A DNA stretch of 64,000 bases from Raineyella sp. LH-20 (GTDB lineage: Bacteria; Actinomycetota; Actinomycetes; Propionibacteriales; Propionibacteriaceae): positions 1,178,001 through 1,242,000 of the forward strand of contig NZ_CP137003.1 in NCBI RefSeq assembly GCF_033110965.1, given 5' to 3'. The notes beneath the pieces were generated by a model. The model made no database searches. It was given only the letters and a program-made list of their open reading frames with translations, and was not told the DNA's origin. Shown piece by piece: positions 47,643-56,957 of the stretch; the stretch's first letter is position 1; each line of letters opens with the position of its first letter. The translations under genes and the position numbers were made by a program.

Positions 47643-48863
47643 ATGGATCCCGTACGGAACCCGTACACACCCAACGCCGGGGCGAAGCCGCAAGCCATCG
47701 TGGGACGCGACGACCAATTGGAATCGTTCGATCTGCTGCTCCGTCGACTGAAGCTGGGGCGCACTGAGCAGTCCATGATCATCACCGGCCTGCGGGGGGT
47801 CGGGAAGACCGTGCTCCTGGGGCAGTTCCGGTCCAAGGCGCTGACGGCGGACTGGGTGGTGGTGGAACTCGAGGTCAGCAAGCACGACGACGGTCGGTTC
47901 CGACTCGAGATCGCCTCGCGCCTGCGGACCGCGCTGCTGGAACTGTCCCCCAAAGCACGCTGGAACCAGCGTTTCGACCACGCTCTGTCAGTGTTGCGGT
48001 CCTTCACCGTGTCCATCGACCAGTCGGGGTCGCTGTCGCTGGGCCTGGGGCCGGGGCCCGTGGCGGAGGGTTTCGCCGACCACGGGGACCTCCTTCTGGA
48101 CCTGACTGATCTGTTGGTGGCGGTCGGGGAGGCAGCGCAATCCGTCCGCCGCGGAGTGGTGCTGCTCTTCGACGAGATCCAGTTCCTCAACCGTGGGCAG
48201 ATGGAGGCCCTCATCGCTGCGCTCCACAAGGTCGTCCAGCGCGAGCTTCCGGTGACCCTTGTGGGTGCCGGCCTGCCCCAGATCGCCGAGCTGGCGGGAG
48301 ACGCCAAGTCCTACGCGGAACGTCTGTTCAAATTCCCGGAGATCGGTCGTCTGTCGGACCAGGATGCTCGGCGGGCCTTGGCAGAGCCGGCGGAGTCGGA
48401 GGGGGCTTGCTTCACCGAGCAGGCACTCGATCGGGCAGTTGAGCTGACCGGTGGTTATCCGTACTTCATCCAGGAACTCGGGTATGCGGTGTGGAGAGAG
48501 GCGCAGAGCGAGCAGATCTCGGCCGCAGACGTGGAACGTACGATCCCGGTCTACGAGTCCAAGCTTGATGCGTCGTTCTTCAGGGTGCGGTTGGACCGCG
48601 CGACGGAGCTCGAGCGTGCGTACCTGCGGGCGATGGCAAGTCTTGGTCCCGAGCCGCAGAAGGCGGCCGATGTCGCTGCGGTGCTCCGGCGACAGTCGAC
48701 CCAGCTCGGTCCGACGCGAGCCAGTCTGATCAATATGGGCCTTCTGTACACCCCCGAACACGGCTACGCGGCGTTCACCGTTCCCCATTTCGATCAGTTC
48801 CTGCTGCGGGCGATGCCCGAACTCGTCGTTCCCGAGGCACGGCCGCGCAAGAAGCGGTCGTAA
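47643..48863 (+). CDS. AAA/STAND-like ATPase of unknown role
   Basis: This 406-residue protein has Walker A GLRGVGKTVLL (about 43-53) and Walker B VVLLFDEIQFL (about 175-185), then a helical lid and a C-terminal winged-helix-like region from about 300. The layout resembles the archaeal-type ATPase/Orc1-Cdc6-like group common in bacteria, whose functions are unknown. The ATG at 47643 has AAGGTGAGG in front. It stands alone, divergent from nifJ. Confidence 0.8.
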   Translation: MDPVRNPYTPNAGAKPQAIVGRDDQLESFDLLLRRLKLGRTEQSMIITGLRGVGKTVLLGQFRSKALTADWVVVELEVSKHDDGRFRLEIASRLRTALLELSPKARWNQRFDHALSVLRSFTVSIDQSGSLSLGLGPGPVAEGFADHGDLLLDLTDLLVAVGEAAQSVRRGVVLLFDEIQFLNRGQMEALIAALHKVVQRELPVTLVGAGLPQIAELAGDAKSYAERLFKFPEIGRLSDQDARRALAEPAESEGACFTEQALDRAVELTGGYPYFIQELGYAVWREAQSEQISAADVERTIPVYESKLDASFFRVRLDRATELERAYLRAMASLGPEPQKAADVAAVLRRQSTQLGPTRASLINMGLLYTPEHGYAAFTVPHFDQFLLRAMPELVVPEARPRKKRS

Positions 48864-48965
48864 GAGTCCGGCGCGAGCTGCCCTGGCCGGATGCACAGGC
48901 GGCCATCGGCGGTCGGTCGCACCGTGGGGCTGGCGTGGCCCCTGTGGTCGGCGAGGATGGAGCGC

Positions 48966-49394
48966 ATGAGCAGCAACGTGATCACCTGTCCGTCGTGCGG
49001 CACCCGCAACCGGGTGCCGGCCGCCGCCAAGGGCATCCCGCGGTGTTCTCAGTGCCATCAGCCGCTGCCCTGGATCGCCACCGCCGATGACGAGACCCTG
49101 CAGCGGGTGATCGAGTCCTCGACGGTGCCGGTCATCCTCGATCTGTGGGCGCCCTGGTGCGGCCCCTGCCGGATGGTCTCGCCGGCGCTCGAGACCCTGG
49201 CCCGGGAGCGGGCCGGCGAATTGAAGCTGGTCAAGGTCAACGTCGACAACGCGCCGCGCACCCAGGCTCGGTACGGCGTGCAGTCGATCCCGACGCTGAT
49301 GATCTTCCGCAAGGGCAAGCAGGTAGCGCGGCAGACCGGCGCCATGCCGCTGAACCGGCTGCGCAGCTGGGTGGACCGGGCATTGAAGGGCTGA
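48966..49394 (+). CDS. trxC: Thioredoxin 2 with N-terminal zinc finger
   Basis: This 142-residue protein begins with two CxxC pairs (CPSCG at about 8 and CSQCH at about 27), as in Trx2-type proteins that bind Zn. The thioredoxin domain follows, with the active site WAPWCGPCRM (about 58-67) and the cis-Pro loop SIPTLM. It reduces disulfides in the cytosol. I start at 48966 (MSSNVITCPSC). Confidence 0.92.
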   Translation: MSSNVITCPSCGTRNRVPAAAKGIPRCSQCHQPLPWIATADDETLQRVIESSTVPVILDLWAPWCGPCRMVSPALETLARERAGELKLVKVNVDNAPRTQARYGVQSIPTLMIFRKGKQVARQTGAMPLNRLRSWVDRALKG

Positions 49395-49536
49395 GCCCGG
49401 CGTGGCGGAGCGGCGTGACTCCCGCCGTGCGCAGATCAGGGGCCCCAATCTGTGGGGCCGAAGTGCCCGACCGTACGACCCTCCCGACGGCCGGTCGCTC
49501 GGTAGACTGACCGCACAGCCGTCCGTGGAGGACCTC

Positions 49537-50358
49537 ATGGAGACCGTCCGCCCGCCGGCAGTGGCCGGCACCTTCTACCCCGGCGACCGGGACGCCCTCG
49601 CGACGATGATCGCCCGGTTGCTCTCCGACGCCCGCGCCGAGCTCGGACCGGATGACCTGGGCCAGGTGCCGAAGGCGCTGATCTCCCCGCACGCCGGATA
49701 CGTCTACTCCGGCCCGACGGCCGCCCGGGGGTACGTACGCCTCGAACCCGCCCGCGACGTCGTACGCCGCGTCGTGCTGCTCGGCCCCGTCCACCATGTG
49801 CCGATCCGCGGCCTTGCACTGCCCGGCGCCAGCACGCTGCGGACCCCACTCGGCGACGTGCCTGTCGAGGTGCCGGAGGCGCTCGGCCGGTTCCGCCAGG
49901 TCGGGACCGACGCCGAGGCGCATCGCTGGGAGCATTCGCTGGAGGTCCAGTTGCCGTTCCTGCAGACGGTGCTGGAGGAGTTCACGGTGGTGCCACTGGT
50001 CGTCGGACAGGTCACCCCGACCGCGGCCGGCCAGGTGATCGAGGCGCTGTGGGGCGGACCGGAGACGGTCGTGGTCGTCAGCTCGGACCTGTCGCACTAC
50101 CTGCGCTACGCTGCCGCGAACGGGGTGGACGTCGCCACCGTCGAGCGGATCCTGGCGCTCGAGGGACCGCTGGAGTCGCGCCAGGCCTGCGGCGCCTCGC
50201 CGGCGAACGGGCTGTTGGAGTTCGCCCGGCGGCGTGGGATGCACCCGGTGCTGTACGACCGGCGGACCTCCGGTGACACCGCCGGCGACAAGGATCGGGT
50301 CGTGGGGTACGCGGCGATCGGCTTCCAGGAGGCTCAGCCCGGGACCGAGGCCGCATGA
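49537..50358 (+). CDS. amrB: AmmeMemoRadiSam system protein B (Memo-like)
   Basis: This 273-residue protein of the Memo family has RPPAVAGTFYPGDRDAL, SPHAGYVYSGPTAARGY, LGPVHHVP, then VSSDLSHYL and the conserved CGASP. The His residues in HAGY, HH and SHY match the metal site of dioxygenase-like Memo proteins. Its biochemical role is not established. The start ATG has GGAGG in front, and the stop overlaps amrA by four bases. Confidence 0.93.
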   Translation: METVRPPAVAGTFYPGDRDALATMIARLLSDARAELGPDDLGQVPKALISPHAGYVYSGPTAARGYVRLEPARDVVRRVVLLGPVHHVPIRGLALPGASTLRTPLGDVPVEVPEALGRFRQVGTDAEAHRWEHSLEVQLPFLQTVLEEFTVVPLVVGQVTPTAAGQVIEALWGGPETVVVVSSDLSHYLRYAAANGVDVATVERILALEGPLESRQACGASPANGLLEFARRRGMHPVLYDRRTSGDTAGDKDRVVGYAAIGFQEAQPGTEAA

Positions 50359-51017
50359 CCAGCGGATCCGACGAGCAGGCGGGCCGGTCCGCGGACGACG
50401 CCGTGTCCGGGGGACGGCTGCCGGCCGACGCCGGCCGGGTGCTGTTGCCGTGGGCCCGCGGCGCCATCGCCGGGCACCTGCGTCTCGAGGCAGGGGTCGA
50501 GGACGGTTTCGAGGCCGAGTCCCCCACGCCGGGGAGCCGGGTCCGGCTGCTCGACGAACACCCGGCCTGGCTCGGTGCCCCCGGCGCCGCGTTCGTGACG
50601 CTGCGGATCGGCGGGGATCTCCGCGGCTGCATCGGCACCCTCGAGGCCTTCCGCCCGTTGGGCGAGGACGTCCGGATCAACGCGATCAACGCGGCCTTCC
50701 GCGACCCCCGGTTCGACCCGCTGTCGGCCCGGGAGTTCGACCTGATCTGCATCGAGGTCTCGGTGCTGTCCACCCCCACACCCGTCGGCGACGTACGGTC
50801 CGCGGCGGAGGCGGTCGCCCTGCTGCGCCCCGGCGTCGACGGGGTGATCCTCCGCTCCGGACCGCATCGCGCGACGTTCCTGCCCCAGGTGTGGGGGCAC
50901 CTGCCGTCACCGTACGACTTCCTCGCCCGGCTGCGGCAGAAGGCCGGCCTGGGGCCGGACTGGGACGAGCCGGCCCGGATCCTCCGCTACACCGTCCAGG
51001 CCTGGGAGGAGGAGTGA
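50355..51017 (+). CDS. amrA: AmmeMemoRadiSam system protein A (AMMECR1-like)
   Basis: This 220-residue protein has an AMMECR1 domain (AFVTLRIGGDLRGCIGTLE, FRDPRFDPL, FLPQVWGHL). The LRGCIGT motif is the family hallmark. Function is unknown. It lies between amrB and amrS with four-base overlaps on both sides, so all three are co-translated. Confidence 0.93.
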   Translation: MTSGSDEQAGRSADDAVSGGRLPADAGRVLLPWARGAIAGHLRLEAGVEDGFEAESPTPGSRVRLLDEHPAWLGAPGAAFVTLRIGGDLRGCIGTLEAFRPLGEDVRINAINAAFRDPRFDPLSAREFDLICIEVSVLSTPTPVGDVRSAAEAVALLRPGVDGVILRSGPHRATFLPQVWGHLPSPYDFLARLRQKAGLGPDWDEPARILRYTVQAWEEE

Positions 51018-52192
51018 CCCAGCACCTGCCCGGCCAGCCCTTCCCTGCTCGTTGGTGGCATGTCGGCGCCGACGACCGCCTGGTCTGCGACGTCTGCCCG
51101 AAGGCCTGCGCGCTGGCCGACGGGGAGGCGGGATCCTGCGCGGTGCGGGTGCGTGAGGGCGACCGGATGGTCCTCACCACCTACGGGCGCGGGGCCGGGT
51201 TCTGCGTCGACGCGATCGAACGGCGGCCGCTCTACCACTTCCTTCCCGGGACACCGGTGATGTGCCTGGGCACCGCCGGCTGCAACCTGTCCTGCCGCAG
51301 CTGCCGGGTGTGGCGCCCGGAGACCGTCGCCCAGGTCTCCGGGCTGCTCGAGGACGCCTCGCCCCGGGCAGCGGCCGGGCTGGCGACCGAATGGCGGTGC
51401 AGCAGCATCGCCTTCACCTACAACGACCCCGTCGTGTACGCGGAGTACGCCATCGCCGTGGCCCGGGCCGCCCACGTGGCCGGCCTGCGGACGATCGCGG
51501 TGACCGCCGGATTCCTGTCGCCGGTCGTACGTCGCGACTTCTTCGGCGTGATGGATGCCGCGGTGATCGAACTGAAGGTCTTCGACGAGGAGGCGCATCA
51601 GCGCTACGCCGGCGGCAGCCTGCTCACCGTCCTGGACACCCTGAGCCATGTCGCGCACCGCCACGACACCTGGTTGGAGATCAGCACCGTGCTGCTGCCG
51701 GGCCTGAACGACGATCCCCTGCAGCTCCGGGCGATGTGCACCTGGATCCGTGCCGAACTGGGCCGGGACGTGCCGCTGCACTTCTCGGCGCCGGTGGCAC
51801 TGCGGCGGCCGGGGGCATCATCGGCGGGTCCCTCAGGAGGGGCGTCCGGCTCGGCGGGCCTGCCCGATCCGGCGGGCTCCGCCGGCTCACCTTCGGGTCC
51901 CTCGGGAGTCCGCCCGGCCTCTCCAGGCTGGGTCGACGTGGCGCGGGCGCGGGAGATCGCGATGGACGCCGGACTGCGCTACGTCTACACCGACGACCTC
52001 GCCGTTCCCGGCGGGCGGACCACTCGATGCCCGTCCTGCGGTGCCGTGCTGATCGAGCGCGGCCTGACCATCCAGCGCTATCGGCTCACCTCCGAGGGCC
52101 GCTGTCCGGAGTGTCGTACGGCGGTGCCCGGGCACTTCGGTGATCGTGCTGGTGAAGCCCGGGGACAACGGATCCCGGTGCGGGTGCCCTGA
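51014..52192 (+). CDS. amrS: AmmeMemoRadiSam system radical SAM enzyme
   Basis: This 392-residue protein has an N-terminal pair of cysteines (CDVCPKACALADGEAGSC), then the SAM-cluster motif CNLSCRSC (CxxxCxxC), and AFTYNDPVVYAEYA and AVTAGFLS in the barrel. A Ser/Gly/Ala/Pro-rich insert lies at about residues 265-300. The C-terminus has two CxxC pairs (CPSC and CPEC), like rubredoxin or a zinc ribbon. Its reaction is unknown. The GTG start overlaps amrA by four bases. Confidence 0.92.
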   Translation: MTQHLPGQPFPARWWHVGADDRLVCDVCPKACALADGEAGSCAVRVREGDRMVLTTYGRGAGFCVDAIERRPLYHFLPGTPVMCLGTAGCNLSCRSCRVWRPETVAQVSGLLEDASPRAAAGLATEWRCSSIAFTYNDPVVYAEYAIAVARAAHVAGLRTIAVTAGFLSPVVRRDFFGVMDAAVIELKVFDEEAHQRYAGGSLLTVLDTLSHVAHRHDTWLEISTVLLPGLNDDPLQLRAMCTWIRAELGRDVPLHFSAPVALRRPGASSAGPSGGASGSAGLPDPAGSAGSPSGPSGVRPASPGWVDVARAREIAMDAGLRYVYTDDLAVPGGRTTRCPSCGAVLIERGLTIQRYRLTSEGRCPECRTAVPGHFGDRAGEARGQRIPVRVP

Positions 52193-52217
52193 GAGGTGGG
52201 CCGCCGGCCGGGGGCCG

Positions 52218-52961
52218 TCACGTTCGTACGGCCTTCCCGAGGTAGGCCTTCTGCACTTGCGGGTTGTCGAGCAGTTCGGTCGCCGCCCCGTGGAGCACGA
52301 TCTGCCCGGTCGCCAGTACATAGCCGCGGGAGGCGATGGAGAGCGCGAGTTCCGCCTGTTGCTCGACGAACAGCACCGCCACGCCGAGATCCCGGTTGAT
52401 CCGTACGATCTCGTCGAGCACCTGGTCGACGAGCTTCGGGGACAGCCCCATCGTGGGCTCATCCATGCAGACGAGCTTCGGGCGGCTCATCAGGGCCCGG
52501 GCGAAGGCGAGCATCTGCTGCTCCCCGCCCGACAGCGTGCCGGCCGCCTGGCGTCGCCGCTCGGCCAGGCGCGGGAAGTGATCACGCATCCGCTCGAGGT
52601 CCTCGGCGACACCGGCCTTGTCCCGTCGGGTGTAGGCGCCGGCGAGGAGGTTCTCGTCGACGGTCATCTGCGGGAACACCCGTCGTGCCTCGGGGACCGA
52701 GGCGATGCCCGTCCTGACCCGGTGGCTCGTCGAGGTGTGGGTGATGTCCTCACCCTCGAAGTGGACGGTTCCGGACCTCACTGTGACCAGCCCGAGGATC
52801 GTCTTCATCGTGGTCGACTTGCCGCTGGCGTTGCCTCCGAGCAGGGAGACGATCTCCCCCTGCCGCACCCGCAGCGAGTTGCCACGCAGGGCGTGGAACG
52901 GGCCGTAATAGACGTTCACGTCGGTGAGTGCCAGCAGGTCACTCACGCCGGATCCGCTCAT
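52218..52961 (-). CDS. livF: Branched-chain amino-acid-type ABC transporter ATPase LivF
   Basis: This 247-residue ATPase has Walker A GGNASGKST, signature LSGGEQQML, and Walker B LVCMDEPTMGLSP. The MGLSP-type Walker B and the TSHRVRTGIASVPEARRVFP stretch mark LivF. It overlaps livG by four bases. The substrate of this transporter is not known; see the neighbouring UroD-family gene. Confidence 0.92.
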   Translation of the reverse strand: MSGSGVSDLLALTDVNVYYGPFHALRGNSLRVRQGEIVSLLGGNASGKSTTMKTILGLVTVRSGTVHFEGEDITHTSTSHRVRTGIASVPEARRVFPQMTVDENLLAGAYTRRDKAGVAEDLERMRDHFPRLAERRRQAAGTLSGGEQQMLAFARALMSRPKLVCMDEPTMGLSPKLVDQVLDEIVRINRDLGVAVLFVEQQAELALSIASRGYVLATGQIVLHGAATELLDNPQVQKAYLGKAVRT

Positions 52962-53869
52962 GCGAGTACCTCTCTTCCGAGTCCGCGACGGCGCCCGAGG
53001 TAGGCCTCCACCACCGCCGGATCGTGGCGCACCGCCTCGGGTGGCCCCTGGGCGATGATCCGGCCGCCGTCCATCACGATGATCCGGTCGGAGACCGCCA
53101 TCACCAGGTCGAGCTTGTGCTCCACCAGGAGGATGGCCTGCCCCTCTGCCTTGAGGTCGAGCAGCTGTTCGAGCACCTCGGCGGTCTCGGACGGATTCAT
53201 CCCCGCGGTCGGCTCGTCGAGGACGAGCAGCTTGGGCTTCAGTGCCAGCGCCCGGGCGATCTCGGTCCGACGCCGGTTGGCGTAGCTGAGCGAATAGGCC
53301 GGGTCGTCGCGGCGCGACCCCAGCCGGTCCTCGAAGCGGCGGATCTCGGTGTCGACGGTGGCCTCGATCTGCCGGCGCTCCCGTCGCGAGGCCGGGGTGC
53401 CGATGATCGCGATGAACAGCTCGCCGAGCAGGGCGATCCAGCGCAGCAGGAACAGGTGCGACAGCCCACGGAACGGCCGGTGCGCCTGCAGCGTCGAGTG
53501 GATCCCCACCTCGACGTTGTCCGCCACTGAGAGGGTGGCGAAGACCCGACCGTTCTGGAACGTACGGGCGACGCCGTGCTCGGCGATCCGCGCGGGCTCG
53601 GCCTGGTCGATGGGGACGCCGTCGAGGGCGATCCGCCCGCCGTGCGGAGGGATGGTGCCGGTCACCAGGTTGAGTGTCGTGGTCTTGCCCGAGCCGTTCG
53701 GGCCGATGATGGACACCACCTCCCGCGGTGCCACCGTGAACGAGATCCCGTCCACCGCCGTGAGGCCGTCGAACTGGCGCCTGAGATGGTCGACCTCGAG
53801 CAACACATCGTTCCTTTGTGGTGCATCGCTTCTCTGTGGTGCATCGTGTTCCAGCAGCGTGTCGCTCAT
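52958..53869 (-). CDS. livG: Branched-chain amino-acid-type ABC transporter ATPase LivG
   Basis: This 303-residue ATPase has Walker A GPNGSGKTT, the LivG-type signature LSYANRRRTE, and Walker B LLVLDEPTAGMNP. It has a 17-residue extra N-terminus with two copies of APQR, from a duplication in the DNA near 53812-53845 (GGTGCATCG repeats). It overlaps the permease gene by four bases. Confidence 0.92.
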   Translation of the reverse strand: MSDTLLEHDAPQRSDAPQRNDVLLEVDHLRRQFDGLTAVDGISFTVAPREVVSIIGPNGSGKTTTLNLVTGTIPPHGGRIALDGVPIDQAEPARIAEHGVARTFQNGRVFATLSVADNVEVGIHSTLQAHRPFRGLSHLFLLRWIALLGELFIAIIGTPASRRERRQIEATVDTEIRRFEDRLGSRRDDPAYSLSYANRRRTEIARALALKPKLLVLDEPTAGMNPSETAEVLEQLLDLKAEGQAILLVEHKLDLVMAVSDRIIVMDGGRIIAQGPPEAVRHDPAVVEAYLGRRRGLGREVLA

Positions 53870-55668
53870 GAATTCCTCACCAGGATTCCGCCCGGACGGA
53901 ACCTCACCACGAGGATCAGCACCAGGCCGTAGACGATGATCCGCAGCTCGGGGGTGAACCGCAGCAGTTCCATCGCGCCGATCAGGACAATGGCCCCCAC
54001 GACCGCCCCGTACGGCAGGCTGACCCCGCCCATGATGACGATCGTGACCACCAGCAGCGACATCAGCATCGTGAAGATCGTCGGGTCGATGTAGGTGTAC
54101 TGGTGGGCCAGCAGCGAGCCCCCGACACCGGCGAAGAACGCCGAGACGGCGAAGGCGAGGGCCTTGTAGTCCCGTACGCGGACGCCGGAGGCCAGGGCCG
54201 CGACGTCGTCAGCGCCCACCGAGGAGATCACCTTGCCCAGGTGGGACCGGCGGATCCGCCACATCACCAGCAGGGTGAGGACGAGCACCGCGAAGTCGAT
54301 CAGGTAGTAGGCGCGTGGCGTCGCGAGCGGTGTGCCGCCCCACGAGGGCATCGGGATGCCGTAGATGCCCTGTGGCACCGCCAACCGGATGACGGCCACG
54401 ATGACCGTCCCGACGCCGAGGGTGGCGATCGAGATGTAATGCCCTTTCACGCCCCAGACGGGTGAGGCCAGGATCGACGAGATGATCGCCGCGACGAGCC
54501 CGGCGAGGGGGACGGCGACCCAGAACGAGACCGGCGTGTGCAACGTCAGCAGGGCCGACGCGTAGGCACCGATGGCGATCGGGCCGGCCTGGCCGAGTGC
54601 CATCACCCCGGCCTGCCCCGCGGTGACCGTGAAACCGGCGGCGATGATCGCGTAGATGAGCACCTGGGTGCCGGTGGTGAGCACATAGTCCCCGGCCACG
54701 AGCGGGATGACGAGGCCGCCGACGACGAGCGCGGCCGGCCACACCCAGCGGGGCAGCTGCAGTGGGCGGCCCTTGCCGAGGAAGGTGCCGGTGAGCGGTT
54801 CGGTGGAGATCAACGGCACCTTGCCGAGCAGGCCGCCCGGCCTGACGATGAGCACGACGATCAGGATGGCGAAGGTGATGATCTCGCGGGCCGAGTCACC
54901 GAAGAAGTGGATCCCGAAGGCCTCCAGGATGCCCAGGGCGAAGCCACCGACGACCGCCCCGAGCAGCGATCCCAGCCCGCCGAGGGTGGCGGCGACGAAC
55001 GCGGTCATGCCGGTGTTGAGGCCCGAGGTCGGGTTGGCGACGCCGACGTACAGGGCGATGAAGACACCGGCCAGGCCGCCGAGCGCGGAGGCGATGACGA
55101 AAGCCACGTGCTGGACCAGTCCCACCGGGATGCCCATCTGGAGCGCGGCCTCCTGGTCCTGGGCGGTGGCGCGGATCGCCTGACCGACCTTCCCGTACTT
55201 GAGGAAGGCACTGATGGCGACCATGACGACGGCGGTGACGGCCAGCATCACGAGGTCTGACGTGCCGAACCGCATGGTCCCGAGGTGCAGGTTGGAGGTG
55301 GGCAGCACCTGGGGAAAGACCCGGAACTGGGCGGTGAAGGCGATCTGCGAGGCGTTGTCGAGGATCTGCGAAACCGCGTACGTGGACAGCATGGCCGCCA
55401 GCGGCAGGAACTGGGCCAGCGGCCGCACCACGATGAGGTTGATCAGCAGCCCCAGCCCCGCGCAGATGACGATCACGAGGGGCAGAGCGATGCCGAAGGA
55501 CAGGCCCAGCTGTGCCACGAAGAACCAGGCGAGCATGGCACCCAGTCCGAAGAAGGAGAACTGGGCGAAGTTGATGACGTTCATGACGCCGAAGACGAGA
55601 GAGATGCCGACCGCTCCGAGGGCATACACGTTTCCTCGGAGCAGGCCGGCGATCAGGGTGTCGACCAT
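53866..55668 (-). CDS. Fused LivH-LivM-type ABC permease
   Basis: This 600-residue protein combines both permeases of a Liv-type transporter. Residues 1 to about 285 are LivH-like (YALGAVGISLVFGVMNVINFAQ), and about 300-600 are LivM-like (IIAAGFTVTAGQAGVMALGQ, then SVRVRDYKALAF-type region and the VRFRPGGILV end). Most bacteria encode the two as separate genes. The fusion would fix the 1:1 ratio in the membrane. It is 18 bases after the binding-protein gene. Confidence 0.9.
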   Translation of the reverse strand: MVDTLIAGLLRGNVYALGAVGISLVFGVMNVINFAQFSFFGLGAMLAWFFVAQLGLSFGIALPLVIVICAGLGLLINLIVVRPLAQFLPLAAMLSTYAVSQILDNASQIAFTAQFRVFPQVLPTSNLHLGTMRFGTSDLVMLAVTAVVMVAISAFLKYGKVGQAIRATAQDQEAALQMGIPVGLVQHVAFVIASALGGLAGVFIALYVGVANPTSGLNTGMTAFVAATLGGLGSLLGAVVGGFALGILEAFGIHFFGDSAREIITFAILIVVLIVRPGGLLGKVPLISTEPLTGTFLGKGRPLQLPRWVWPAALVVGGLVIPLVAGDYVLTTGTQVLIYAIIAAGFTVTAGQAGVMALGQAGPIAIGAYASALLTLHTPVSFWVAVPLAGLVAAIISSILASPVWGVKGHYISIATLGVGTVIVAVIRLAVPQGIYGIPMPSWGGTPLATPRAYYLIDFAVLVLTLLVMWRIRRSHLGKVISSVGADDVAALASGVRVRDYKALAFAVSAFFAGVGGSLLAHQYTYIDPTIFTMLMSLLVVTIVIMGGVSLPYGAVVGAIVLIGAMELLRFTPELRIIVYGLVLILVVRFRPGGILVRNS

Positions 55669-55686
55669 GATGAGCAGACGGACCTT

Positions 55687-56850
55687 TCAGGCCTTCTTGT
55701 ACTCGACCCACTTGCCATCCTTAAGGATGGTCGGGGTGAGCTTGGGATCCTGCACGCGCCGGGTGGCCGGGTCGAAGCTGACCGCGCCGTAGACGACGCT
55801 CGGGACGTCCTTGACCTCACGGAAGCCCTTGAGGATGCCTTCCCGGGTGGTGCCACCCTGCTTGGCTGCGGCCACGGCGACGTGCAGCGCGTCGTACGCG
55901 GTGGCCTCGAAAAGCGTGACGTGCTGCTCGGCGGGGTACTTCTGCTTGAAGGCATCGACGAACGCCTTCACCGCCGGATCGGTGCTGGTCTCCACGAACT
56001 GTGCAGCGATGATCGAGCCGGCGGCGTCGGGCGTGCCGTCGAACGACTTCTCGTCCTGGCCCCCGTAGAAGGTGCCCTGGTAGCCGATCGCACGCAGCTG
56101 GGTCACCAGCTTGGCGGCGTCCGGGCCGTAGCCGATGTGGACGAAGGCCTCGGGCTTGCCGGCCACCGCCTTGGTCAGCGACGGGCGGTAGTCGTCGGAT
56201 GTGTCCAGCACACCTTCGGCATCGGTGATGGTCAGGCCGACCTTCTCGGCCTCGGCCTTGAAGGCCTGGAAGGCCGGGATGCCCCAGTCGGCGGTGTTGA
56301 GATAGCTGACACCGACGGACGTGACGCCCTGGCTCTTGATGTAGTCGGCGGTCCACCGGTAGTTCGCGGTCGTGGTGATCGCTGTCGACCACTGATACTC
56401 CGAGCCCTTCTCGGTGAAGGCCGGGTTGGAGTTGTTGAATCCGTACTGCACGAGTTTGCCGGAGGTGTAGATCGGCGAGGCGGGGATCGAAGCCGCGGAG
56501 GAGTAGTCACCGAATGCCAGGATCACGTCCTTGTCGGAGACGAACTTCTGGGCGACAGTCACCGACTGCTTGGGATCGGACTGGGAGTCCTCGTACTTGA
56601 GGGCCACCGGACGACCGTTGATGCCGCCCTCGGCGTTCACCTGTTCGACGGCCAGGTCGAACGCCTGCTTGAACTGCTGTCCGTACTGCGCGTATTGGCC
56701 GGTGGTCGCCGAGGAGACGCCGAAGTAGACAGGGGCGGTGCCGGAGCCGCCGCCGGCGGAGGCCGACGAGGAGCAGGCCGCTGTGGCCAGGGTGGCCGCG
56801 GTGAGGACGAGGGCGGCGACTCGCCGCCCGATGGTCGTGGGGAACGTCAT
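55687..56850 (-). CDS. Liv-type substrate-binding lipoprotein
   Basis: This 387-residue type I periplasmic-binding protein has a signal peptide with the lipobox LATAAC at about residue 25. The mature part begins TAPVYFGVSSATTGQYAQYG and has GGINGRPVALKYEDSQSDP, the ligand-cleft region of the LivJ/K family. The ligand is unknown; the sequence is not close enough to true Leu/Ile/Val binders for a firm call. Confidence 0.9.
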   Translation of the reverse strand: MTFPTTIGRRVAALVLTAATLATAACSSSASAGGGSGTAPVYFGVSSATTGQYAQYGQQFKQAFDLAVEQVNAEGGINGRPVALKYEDSQSDPKQSVTVAQKFVSDKDVILAFGDYSSAASIPASPIYTSGKLVQYGFNNSNPAFTEKGSEYQWSTAITTTANYRWTADYIKSQGVTSVGVSYLNTADWGIPAFQAFKAEAEKVGLTITDAEGVLDTSDDYRPSLTKAVAGKPEAFVHIGYGPDAAKLVTQLRAIGYQGTFYGGQDEKSFDGTPDAAGSIIAAQFVETSTDPAVKAFVDAFKQKYPAEQHVTLFEATAYDALHVAVAAAKQGGTTREGILKGFREVKDVPSVVYGAVSFDPATRRVQDPKLTPTILKDGKWVEYKKA

Positions 56851-56957
56851 GGTGGGGTCCTTGGTGGTGTCGGGGTGGGGTGATGTCAGTGCGGCCAGGT
56901 GTGTCGCAGGATCGGCGGTGTGAGTGGGACCGGGGTCGGTCGTTGGCTCTCGCCGGG

